Positions 15,868-24,241 of a stretch of 64,000 bases of DNA are shown in pieces. Origin of the DNA: Xylanibacter rodentium (GTDB taxonomy: Bacteria; Bacteroidota; Bacteroidia; Bacteroidales; Bacteroidaceae). Every line of letters begins with the position of its first letter. Position 1 is the first letter of the stretch. The stretch lies in contig NZ_JABKKE010000020.1 of NCBI RefSeq assembly GCF_013166575.1, positions 1 to 64,000 on the forward strand, read 5' to 3'. The position numbers were made by a program, and so were the translations under genes. Below the pieces are notes generated by a model. That model worked only from the letters and a program-made list of their open reading frames with translations. It did no database searches and was not told the DNA's origin.

Positions 15868-17886
15868 ATGTCACAACAAGAAGACGATTTGAGGGCATTG
15901 GCGAAAATCATGGATTTTCTGCGTGCCGTGAGTATCATTTTAGTGGTCATGAACGTGTACTGGTTCTGCTACGAAGCCATCCGGCTGTGGGGCGTGAACA
16001 TCGGCGTGGTGGACAAAATCCTTCTGAACTTCGACCGCACGGCGGGGCTGTTCCATTCCATTCTCTACACGAAGCTGTTTTCCGTCCTTTTGCTTGCCTT
16101 GTCCTGTCTGGGTACGAAGGGTGTCAAGGGTGAGAAAATCACTTGGGGGAGAATCTGGACAGCATTTGCCGTCGGGTTCGTGCTGTTTTTCCTGAACTGG
16201 TGGTTGCTGCCCCTGCCGCTGCCGCTTGAAGCGGTGACGGGACTGTATGTCCTTACCATTGGAACGGGCTATGTCTGCCTGTTGATGGGTGGTCTGTGGA
16301 TGAGCCGCCTGTTGAAACACAATTTGATGGAGGATGTTTTCAACAACGAGAACGAGAGTTTCATGCAGGAAACGAGGCTTATCGAAAGCGAGTATTCGGT
16401 CAATCTGCCGACACGTTTCTATTACAGGAAACGCTGGAACAACGGTTGGATCAATGTAGTTAATCCCTTCCGTGCGTCCATCGTGTTGGGTACGCCGGGC
16501 AGCGGCAAGTCCTATGCCGTGGTAAACAATTTTATCAAGCAACAGATTGAAAAGGGCTTTAGTCAATACATCTACGATTTCAAGTATCCCGACCTATCTA
16601 CTATTGCCTACAACCATTTGCTGAACCACCCGGACGGCTACAAGGTAAAGCCGAAGTTCTATGTGATCAACTTCGACGACCCGCGACGCTCTCATCGGTG
16701 CAATCCCATTCACCCGGATTTTATGGAAGATATTACGGATGCCTATGAGAGTGCCTACACAATAATGCTCAACCTCAATAAAACGTGGGTGCAAAAGCAG
16801 GGCGACTTCTTCGTGGAGTCACCTATCATTCTGTTTGCCAGTATTATCTGGTATCTCAAAATCTATCAGAACGGGAAGTTTTGCACGTTTCCCCATGCTA
16901 TCGAGTTTCTGAACCGCCGTTACGAGGATATATTTCCGATACTGACCTCTTATCCGGAGCTGGAGAACTACCTTTCGCCGTTCATGGATGCGTGGCTTGG
17001 AGGGGCTGCGGAGCAGCTCATGGGTCAGATAGCGTCGGCAAAAATCCCGCTTTCGAGGATGATTTCACCGCAGCTCTACTGGGTGATGTCAGACAGCGAG
17101 TTTACGCTGGACATCAACAATCCCGAAGAGCCGAAAATCCTCTGCGTGGGTAACAATCCCGACCGTCAGAATATCTACGGTGCGGCACTCGGTCTGTATA
17201 ATTCCCGTATCGTGAAGCTCATCAACAAGAAGGGGATGCTGAAGTCATCGGTCATCATCGACGAGTTGCCCACAATATACTTCAAAGGGTTGGACAATCT
17301 TATAGCTACCGCCCGAAGCAACAAGGTTGCCGTGTGTCTGGGCTTTCAGGATTTCAGCCAGTTAGTGCGTGACTACGGGGACAAAGAGGCGAAAGTGGTG
17401 ATGAACACTGTCGGCAATATTTTCTCCGGTCAGGTGGTGGGGGAAACAGCCAAGACGCTCTCCGAGCGGTTCGGTAAGGTGTTGCAGAAACGGCAGTCCA
17501 TCTCCATCAACCGGCAGGATGTTTCCACCTCCATCAACACGCAGATGGACGCGCTCATTCCACCGAGTAAGATTTCCGGGCTTACGCAGGGAATGTTTGT
17601 CGGTTCTGTATCCGACAACTTCAACGAGCGTATCGAGCAGAAGATTTTTCATTGCGAGATTGTGGTGGATGCCGAAAAGGTGAAACGGGAAGAAAGTGCC
17701 TACAAGAAAATTCCCGTCATTACAAACTTCACGGACGAGGACGGCAACGACCGCATGAAGGAAACGGTGCAGGCGAACTACCGGCGCATCAAGGAAGAGG
17801 TGAAGCAGATTGTGCAGGAGGAACTGGAGCGTATCAAAAACGATCCGGTGCTGTGTAAACTGCTACCAGATAATGAGACTGTCTAA
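15868..17886 (+). CDS. mobC: MobC, VirD4-type coupling protein
   Basis: The product is 672 residues. The N-terminus has three to four transmembrane helices (SIILVVMNVYWFCYEA; LFSVLLLALSCLG; WTAFAVGFVLFFLNWW; LYVLTIGTGYVCLLMGG). Walker A GTPGSGKSYAVV is at about 210-221, and VVNPFRASIVLG precedes it. Walker B-like SSVIIDELPTIYF is near 460, with the TraM-recognition region LIATARSNKVAVCLGFQD after it. Coupling proteins bring the relaxase-DNA complex to the T4SS. The stop codon lies inside the inverted-repeat element at 17880-18013. Confidence 0.94.
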   Translation: MSQQEDDLRALAKIMDFLRAVSIILVVMNVYWFCYEAIRLWGVNIGVVDKILLNFDRTAGLFHSILYTKLFSVLLLALSCLGTKGVKGEKITWGRIWTAFAVGFVLFFLNWWLLPLPLPLEAVTGLYVLTIGTGYVCLLMGGLWMSRLLKHNLMEDVFNNENESFMQETRLIESEYSVNLPTRFYYRKRWNNGWINVVNPFRASIVLGTPGSGKSYAVVNNFIKQQIEKGFSQYIYDFKYPDLSTIAYNHLLNHPDGYKVKPKFYVINFDDPRRSHRCNPIHPDFMEDITDAYESAYTIMLNLNKTWVQKQGDFFVESPIILFASIIWYLKIYQNGKFCTFPHAIEFLNRRYEDIFPILTSYPELENYLSPFMDAWLGGAAEQLMGQIASAKIPLSRMISPQLYWVMSDSEFTLDINNPEEPKILCVGNNPDRQNIYGAALGLYNSRIVKLINKKGMLKSSVIIDELPTIYFKGLDNLIATARSNKVAVCLGFQDFSQLVRDYGDKEAKVVMNTVGNIFSGQVVGETAKTLSERFGKVLQKRQSISINRQDVSTSINTQMDALIPPSKISGLTQGMFVGSVSDNFNERIEQKIFHCEIVVDAEKVKREESAYKKIPVITNFTDEDGNDRMKETVQANYRRIKEEVKQIVQEELERIKNDPVLCKLLPDNETV

Positions 17887-18013
17887 CAAGTCCCCAAAAT
17901 TGAAAATTATCCCTATCGAAGTTTGAAGTGACCCCCAAAAGTTGGATACAATTTTTTTGGGGGGGCACTTCAGTTCTGACGGGTAAAATCGTAAAATTCG
18001 GACTTGTTAGACA
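17880..18013. repeat. Small nested inverted-repeat element after mobC
   Basis: TGTCTAACAAGTCC (17880-17893) and its exact complement GGACTTGTTAGACA (18000-18013) bound 134 bp. Inside, GAAGTGACCCCCAAAA (17925-17940) faces TTTTGGGGGGGCACTTC (17955-17971) as a second inverted repeat. The inner sequence resembles IS3-family terminal repeats, so this may be an IS-derived miniature element; it could also serve as a terminator for the convergent mobC and cargo operons. It overlaps the last codons of mobC. Confidence 0.6.
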
Positions 18014-18018
18014 AATAC

Positions 18019-21000
18019 TTACGCGGTTTCAACCTCAGGTACTGAATCTATCGAATTGACAAATTTAACCAATTGCGGATCTGAATCTTTTTGTATGAGG
18101 TTTCGGAGACTCTTTTTCAATTCATAAGCATCATCCCCTGCTGTATTTATTAAATCCATATAAAAATCTTTGTTTTGCAGAATCAATGAACGGCATGCCC
18201 CATCGGAAATTACAGGTTTCACTATTTTATCAATAACGTCTCCAGCTTGACTTTTCAAATTACCATGCGATCTAAGCCATGTTTCGAAAAATTGAAACTT
18301 TATTGCATTGATAGTCTTTTTACCGATGCAGAAATCATTTCTTATATCGGTAACTGTCGATTTAATTTTTCGTTTATCCAATCTTTCAACTATATTCTTG
18401 AAACAATTAGGGAAAGGATTCAAACTTTGAGTTCCAGAAGCAATATCCATCAGAATCTTTTTGCCAAATTCAGTCAAGTTATCTGGCAAGGATTTGATTT
18501 TAGCCAGTAAATGTTTTATTGCGACAAACCAATAATATGATGTATGTGCTGTTCTTTGGGCGTATAATGTATCAACACTTATTTCAGACAACGCTTCGAA
18601 CGCTATTTTATTGATATGATCGGTCAGGACATTGCTTATTTTAGTGGTCAAATCGTAAAAAGATGCGTCAGGAATTACATCTTTAATATTGTTCTTAGTG
18701 ATATACTTATCCAAATCGGTATTCCACTCTGCTAAATGCTCGATAAATACCTCATCCGTTACACCTATTCTGTTCTTAATATCTTCAAATTGGGGCAATA
18801 TGTCTGAGAGCAATAATTTATAGCCAAGTTTATGATTTACCATGTATTGTAGTGTTTCATTTAATAGCGGTATATTCCATCCCACACTATTTACTAATAA
18901 GTCTCCATGATCCACATAATAGTCCATGAGTTCTGCAACATATTTTATATCTCCACCCTCTATTAAGGAAACGGAATGACCATGTGCCAATTGCATGGCG
19001 ACTAAATCGTAATATCCAGACTCTTTAATGTTTCGGCCATCAGTTTCTAATTCAGAATGCAACTGATTTATGTAGGTTGAATCTAACGTTACAGGTAAAG
19101 GTCTTTCTTCGTCAGATGCCAATAAACGATAGGTTGTAAATATAGCCCCTATATTATCTTTATTTACATTCTGTTCATCAATGCAATTCGTGATCGCTTG
19201 CAAAAGCGTTGGAAACGTATAGGTAGAATTATCTTTTAACGTTTTTACAATATCTGCATGGTCGAAATTATCGGGTAGTAAGTTTGCCAAATAATTATCG
19301 AGCGCCTCCGAATTTGTTGCTACTTGATAATATTTATATGCTTTAGTTGTCGCGTTATCCCGATAGGCAGCATCTGTTGCATTTGCAGCTTGAATATAAT
19401 CGATAAATGTATTTGGCTTGACTGTTTTTGCTTCAATCAATGACGTAAAATCGCACGCCAACTTATTTTGCGCAATAAACCTGTCTATTGCATCTAACGT
19501 TTTGAAATAGTCGCCGCCATTGAAGTCATTGAACCGAACTATCTTCTTATATAATTGAGCAATCACATGGTTTTGGCTTTCCGTGTCTAAATGCAACAGC
19601 AGTTCTTGGTATTCGACAGGGAACACCTGCTTCTCTATGGATTCTTTTAATTTCAATTGTGCTATTCTTTGCCATACACGCAGAATAACATCGCTCTTTC
19701 GAGTTAATTTATGCAAACAATGTATAATCTTATCGATAAGCGCATTGTCCATACATTGTATAACTTCTTCTAATACAGTGTCAAATTGTTTATTAGTCTC
19801 TGCATATTGATTTATGTCGTGGTCTTCTTCTCCGTTGATGCAGCCTTCAATATATTTTTTCAATGGAATTTGTCGAGCATCTTCAACATCGACACCATAT
19901 ACCAAAGCTGCAATTTCGCGTTGTGTTTGCAGATCATTGTTAATTATTGTTTGAATGCCATTCAGATAGTCGCCGGACAATATTTGTTCTACTGGATTTG
20001 CCAGAATATCCGTCTTCTTCAAACAGAACAATGCTATGTTTATCATCAAAATTTCGTTACACCACTCTTGTTTAAGAGCGACCATCTCATTGATATATGA
20101 TATAATTTCCCTAACATTGGCATTAGGATTTACCAATCTGAATATCCGATTTATAGTTTCTTTCGCTTCATTTTCTGTTTCTCCAAATGCTTCAACAAAC
20201 AGTTTGTTGAATATACTTCGATAGTCGGTAATAACAGGAGGAGCAACACGATAAACAATAGGGAAAGTTTTATTGATAAAATACTTGGTCAGTTGTTTCG
20301 TTTGTTCGTCGGTCTCATCTCCGAATGCACAAGCTAAATGTGTTTCATCGAAAGGAATAACAGCCCAAACATTTTCAAAACCGCTATCGGCGAAGAACGT
20401 ATGGATAGAAGACCATAATTCTTTTACTTTTTCAGCGGGGAGACGATCCATGTTGTCAAAAACAAGGACTAATTTACGTTGTCCTTTTTCCTTGATAAAA
20501 TCAGAAATGTCTTGCATCCATGTTTTGAACTCGTAAACCGTTGGTTCGTCTTCGCTCAAAGTCTCATAGCAAACGTCCTTTTCGACTTTATCTTGATAAA
20601 TAGCTAACATATAACTCCATCCATATTTATGATCTTTGCTATATGCCCATTTCCAAACGCACAATGCAATAAGAACTGGCAGTGCAGCTATGATAATAGA
20701 CAATAAAGAAAACCACCATGTTGTGGGTGTAGGTTTTACTGCATACGCAATAAATGTAAATATCGGAGTTAAAACTGCAACCAAAAATGCCGCAACCATA
20801 CCATTACTGATAAGGGGATATTTTTCGGTTACGGTCTCCGTTTTACGGGCTAATAAATATTTCAGCTTTTCAGACCATGATACGGTTTTCGTACCTCCAC
20901 CTTTGACTTTTATTGTTGCATTTCCAGATAGGATACCATCATCAATAAGTTTGCTTGTAAGCAATTCCAATATAGAGCGGCGTTGCAAGTCCTCTTGATG

Positions 21001-21247
21001 TCCCCATGCGTCATACTCAAAAAAGTAATATTTTAACCACGTTGGATTTTCCAGATCCCCAAATACCTTCGATGCCGATAATTCGAGGTAAAGTACATTC
21101 CTCATCCAATGAATCATTCTGACAAAAATGGCGAGCAATAGTTTTTGCCAACCTTTCTTGCGAACCTCCATCGAATTTGTCAATACCACACGGTTTATTT
21201 TGGATAAACCGCGGATATTGCTGTTTGGATTGTAGTTTTGTTTCCAT
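18019..21247 (-). pseudogene. KAP-family P-loop NTPase with membrane segments, frameshifted
   Basis: The N-terminal part reads from METKLQSKQQYP at 21247 through Walker A (EGIWGSGKSNVVK) and then meets UGA at 21017. The rest continues one frame over, from EYDAWGHQEDLQ to residue 1056 of the second frame. That part has two close membrane helices (AFLVAVLTPIFTFIAYAV and LLSIIIAALPVLIALCVW), then Walker B KLVLVFDNMDRLP, the KAP order with an insert between A and B. Only eight residues separate GKS from EYDAW, fewer than usual for the family, so a small out-of-frame deletion is likelier than a sequencing slip. The last 700 residues are helical and not recognised. The AT-rich composition differs from the flanking tra/mob genes. 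It forms an operon with the ATPase gene 16 bp upstream. Confidence 0.7.
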
Positions 21248-21263
21248 ATACGTAATTTATTGA

Positions 21264-22394
21264 TTATACGAACTCCAAATAATTCTCCCGATTTACCACA
21301 TGAAACTCGGCATAGGGATAGGCTTCTTGGAAGGCTTTCGGTGCGGCCGGCATTTTATTTCCCCACTTGAACTCCAAGGCGGTAAGACTGTCGGCACTCT
21401 CCTCAATCAGGTCGATTTCCTGTTTGTCGTAGGTGCGCCAGAAATAGAACTCCCTGTGCAGTCCCTCATTGAAGTTCGCTTTGCGCCGCTCTCCGATGAT
21501 GTAGTTCTCCCACAGCGCACCGACATCCTGCCGAATGGCCAGCGGTGAGAAAGCCCCGATAATGGCATTGCGAATGCCGTTGTCGTAGAAGTACCACTTG
21601 CCAGCTTTTGTAACCTCCTTGCGTAGGTTACGCGAATAAGCCCCCAGACGATAGATAACGAAGACCTTTTCCAATAGGTCGAGGTATTTTTCAACGGTCG
21701 TCTTGCTCATGCCGAGTTGTTTACCTAACTCTTCGTAAGAAACTTCGCTGCCCAACTGAAAAGCTATCAATCGCAGTAGATCGCGCATCTTGCTCGAATT
21801 TTTTAAGCCGTCAATTGCTAAGATATCTTTAAGCAGGTATGCACCGACAATATCACGTAGGTAGTCTGTTTTACGTTCATAGTTCTCCATCATTACTACT
21901 TCGGGATAGGAACCGTAAATCAAGCGCGCTTCGAGGTTCTGGCGGGTTTCAAGTGCCGTTTCCGTCTGTGCGATTTCCCGTTGCGAGAATGGTGTAAGGA
22001 GAAATTGCGTACTGCGGCCGACCAACGGTTCACCAGTCTTATTCAGCAAATCGAATGACGAAGAACCACTTGCCAAGACACTTATTCCCGGTATTTCATC
22101 AACTATCAACTTCAGAATACTACCGATTTGTGGTATGTTCTGTGCCTCATCAATAGCCAGCAAATCAATACCATCCAATAAATGCCGATAATTGGCTATT
22201 GAGCGATTCTCCAATAGTGCTAATGTGTCGTAGTCTTCGCCGTTGAGCATCATCGTCCTACCTGAATAGTTGTCCACAATTTTACGCATCATTACCGTTT
22301 TACCAACACGGCGAGCACCAAAAATCAGTACTGCTTTATTGGGCGCGATTCGTGCTGTAATCTTCTCTTGAAGTATTCTATTTACTGTTTCCAT
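21264..22394 (-). CDS. AAA_14/DUF4143-type ATPase
   Basis: The product is 376 residues. Walker A FGARRVGKTVMMR is at about 26-38, Walker B LLAIDEAQNIP near 78-88, and a sensor region VLASGSSSFDLLNKTGEPL follows. A winged-helix part (YEELGKQLGMSKTTVEKYLDLLEKVFVI) joins the C-terminal DUF4143 domain (YFYDNGIRNAIIGAF; ALEFKWGNK). Such ATPases are common in bacterial genomes with no settled function. Here it is the first gene of a two-gene cargo operon with the KAP-like gene, a gene pair not part of the CTnDOT backbone. Confidence 0.85.
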   Translation of the reverse strand: METVNRILQEKITARIAPNKAVLIFGARRVGKTVMMRKIVDNYSGRTMMLNGEDYDTLALLENRSIANYRHLLDGIDLLAIDEAQNIPQIGSILKLIVDEIPGISVLASGSSSFDLLNKTGEPLVGRSTQFLLTPFSQREIAQTETALETRQNLEARLIYGSYPEVVMMENYERKTDYLRDIVGAYLLKDILAIDGLKNSSKMRDLLRLIAFQLGSEVSYEELGKQLGMSKTTVEKYLDLLEKVFVIYRLGAYSRNLRKEVTKAGKWYFYDNGIRNAIIGAFSPLAIRQDVGALWENYIIGERRKANFNEGLHREFYFWRTYDKQEIDLIEESADSLTALEFKWGNKMPAAPKAFQEAYPYAEFHVVNRENYLEFV

Positions 22395-22412
22395 ACCTTA
22401 TAAAATATAATG

Positions 22413-22420
22413 CAAAGATA
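22413..22420 (-). promoter_or_regulatory. -7 box of the ATPase/KAP cargo operon
   Basis: On the minus strand this reads TATCTTTG, an exact TAnnTTTG match, 19 bp before the ATPase start codon. No good -33 TTTG is present at the usual 19-21 nt, so the promoter may be weak or activator-dependent. The very short leader also leaves room for little else. Confidence 0.5.
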
Positions 22421-22646
22421 ATCATATTTTTTTAATTGGCGAATTTTACAAAAAAAACGGGCTATTAAATGGCGATTTTTACAACCACAATCTTATGGAA
22501 GTTGTTTCATTGTTTTTAGTAATGATATATGTTCATACTATGATGACTCAATAATTTACCAGACATACGTTTCTGAAATTTGTCCTTATAGGAATGAAAA
22601 ACTCACATATATTGTGCTAATTAATATATAATTAAATGAAAATAAA

Positions 22647-22673
22647 AAGACAGGATACGAGTATTCCTGTCTT
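22647..22673 (-). terminator. Terminator of rteC
   Basis: AAGACAGGA (22647-22655) pairs with TCCTGTCTT (22665-22673), and in the minus direction it is followed by TTTTATTTTCATTT. It lies 23 bp after the rteC stop codon. Confidence 0.75.
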
Positions 22674-22695
22674 CTCATATGTAATGGATATTTTT

Positions 22696-23301
22696 TTATT
22701 TTCTCATCCGCTCCAACTCCTCATCACGCAACATTCTCTCGTTCAGTTTTTCCTGCATCCTGTCAATGAAATAGGTGCGGCTTTCGTTCTTCCGGCGTTT
22801 GATATCAGTGTAGAAGCGGTAGCAGTCTTTAGAATCAACCCCGAATATCTTATAGAGAAGTGGGGCGAGCTGTTTGAGCGGCATATTGCCGTTGTTGATG
22901 CAGCCCATCACGTCTATGCCGTAGATAAGTTCCACGAGGTCGATGGCATTGCCCGTCCATTGAAGAAGGCTGGCGGTGGTTTCTGTTGCGTTGTTGGCGG
23001 ATATTAGTGGTGGCACTTGGGGCGTGGCAAGGAATTTCTGCATCTTTCTTACGAAAGACAGAGCCTTGCTGACGTAGGCGGCAATCTCTCTTTTTTCTTC
23101 TGACAGATTACGTACGGGATGGTGCTGCAACTCGATTTCGATGTAGGCAAGCGCGATGACGGTAAGGTTCATGTCCATGCCGCCGTTGCACAGTTCGATC
23201 ACTTGGGTGGCGAAAGCCGTGTATGCCGTTTCCATATTGCAGTCGCCGGCTTCGTTTATCAGGCGGAAAAAGTCGGTTTCCGCCAGCAAGAAATAATTCA
23301 T
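22696..23301 (-). CDS. rteC: RteC, activator of ICE excision genes
   Basis: The product is 201 residues, starting at MNYFLLAETDFFRLINEAGD (the frame runs 21 codons further up without family character). It matches the RteC family in its all-helical N-terminal domain and a C-terminal domain with ALVELIYGID-like motif VELIYGIDVMGCINNGNMPLK and the ending FGVDSKDCYRFYTDIKRR. In CTnDOT, RteC is a winged-helix-like protein that binds an inverted repeat upstream of the xis2c operon and turns on excision. Expression is set by RteB. A candidate target palindrome is present at 41403-41420. Confidence 0.9.
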   Translation of the reverse strand: MNYFLLAETDFFRLINEAGDCNMETAYTAFATQVIELCNGGMDMNLTVIALAYIEIELQHHPVRNLSEEKREIAAYVSKALSFVRKMQKFLATPQVPPLISANNATETTASLLQWTGNAIDLVELIYGIDVMGCINNGNMPLKQLAPLLYKIFGVDSKDCYRFYTDIKRRKNESRTYFIDRMQEKLNERMLRDEELERMRK

Positions 23302-23384
23302 GGTTCTGTCAATTTTGAAAATTACACTTTGTTTTCTGCGTGCGCACATGAATATAATTGGCAAAAAACGCGGCAGAAAATAAA

Positions 23385-23419
23385 AAATCCAACACTCAAT
23401 TTTACAAAGTGCTGGATTT
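23385..23419 (-). terminator. Terminator after the tetQ-rteA-rteB-DHFR cluster
   Basis: AAATCCAACACT (23385-23396) pairs with AGTGCTGGATTT (23408-23419) with one mismatch; on the minus strand a TTTTTTATTTT tract follows. It separates the RibD/DHFR-like gene from rteC, so rteC must have its own promoter in 23302-23384. Confidence 0.7.
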
Positions 23420-23539
23420 CAGAGGTATAAAATTCAGTATTTTTTCACAAGGACAAATTATCTCCGACTTAAATTGTTTGTAATCGGAACATTTATTCTA
23501 TTCCTGAAAATAGAAATGTATGCTTGCCGCACATTTTGG

Positions 23540-23962
23540 CTATCTTGCTTTTTTATCAAGGATATAGATAATGCGACATACACCGTTGGGATAGCTTTTC
23601 AAAGAGGAAAGCGTCCAGTGTTGCTCTGGCAGAGCCGACTTAAAAAAATGTCGTCCGCTTCCGGATATGAAAGGAACGGTGTATAGTATGATTTCATCCA
23701 CAGCGTGCATCCGCAGCAGTCCGTTTATATAGTCTGCCGTGTCCGGTGTGGCTTCCGCGAGGTAACGGATGTTTGTGCAGTCTTTTCTCCATTCGTGCAG
23801 CATTGAAATGGAATAGTCCGGTGTCACACGGTAAAAGGCTTTCTTCCTGATTTCATCAAGACCGCAACGGTCAAGGCACAAATCCTGATGTGCTTTATCA
23901 TATAACTCTGAAGAAAGACATCCGTCCATCGTCAGTACGGCGAGAATCTGAACTTTACCCAT
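23540..23962 (-). CDS. RibD C-terminal/dihydrofolate-reductase-like protein
   Basis: The product is 140 residues. The opening MGKVQILAVLTMDGCLSSE and the later RMHAVDEIILYTVPFISGSGRHFF and SYPNGVCRIIYIL are the conserved strands of the RibD_C/DHFR-like fold. The family is usually about 175-190 residues, and the segment carrying the NADPH-binding GxxxW/SRRT region appears shortened, so catalytic competence is doubtful. It lies between rteB and rteC, where CTnDOT-type elements carry the same small gene. Substrate is unknown; trimethoprim resistance should not be inferred. Confidence 0.7.
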   Translation of the reverse strand: MGKVQILAVLTMDGCLSSELYDKAHQDLCLDRCGLDEIRKKAFYRVTPDYSISMLHEWRKDCTNIRYLAEATPDTADYINGLLRMHAVDEIILYTVPFISGSGRHFFKSALPEQHWTLSSLKSYPNGVCRIIYILDKKAR

Positions 23963-24017
23963 AATCGTTTCCTTTCGTTAGGCAAGGGTAAAAAAGTAGC
24001 GTGCAATTCACACTACC

Positions 24018-24138
24018 TTCAAGCGATGGCTCTGGTAAAGCCTTTACGGAGAGTACGTGAATGCACGCTATGCGTAAGCATAGCATAAGCATCACGCAAT
24101 CGTCTCCGTAGTTCCAATTTACCAGATTTTCGCTTGAA
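24018..24138. repeat. Long imperfect hairpin between rteB and the DHFR-like gene
   Basis: TTCAAGCGA (24018-24026) pairs with TCGCTTGAA (24130-24138). The arms continue inward as CTCTGGTAAA with TTTACCAGA, ACGGAGA with TCTCCGT, and a terminal GCTATGC-GTAA-GCATAGC. The total is 121 nt of nested pairing. No coding frame fits. It may be a structured leader of the DHFR-like gene or a miniature mobile element. Confidence 0.6.
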
Positions 24139-24241
24139 ACGCCTTGCGGTCTTATCCTATATGTTGGCGGCGAAAAGCTCCTGCCAATCGCCGTTTTTCT
24201 CAAATGTTATGCAAAGATAGCCAAATTCAGTGAATTACGGG

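Larger units (their letters stand above)
22395..22695. other. AT-rich intergenic region between the cargo operon and rteC
   Basis: No gene of normal size is present. It contains the -7 box of the cargo operon and the rteC terminator. In CTnDOT a small regulatory RNA, RteR, is encoded immediately downstream of rteC. Its place would be in this interval on the minus strand, but I cannot recognise its sequence. Confidence 0.5.

Noticed and set aside
23971..24138. Integron attC-like site
   Set aside because: GTTAGGC is present near 23976, but no partner RYYYAAC is found at the right distance and the hairpin lacks the attC spacing.
23955..24203. 82-codon minus-strand frame
   Set aside because: It covers the 121-nt hairpin exactly; its residues mirror the repeats and show no protein-like pattern.
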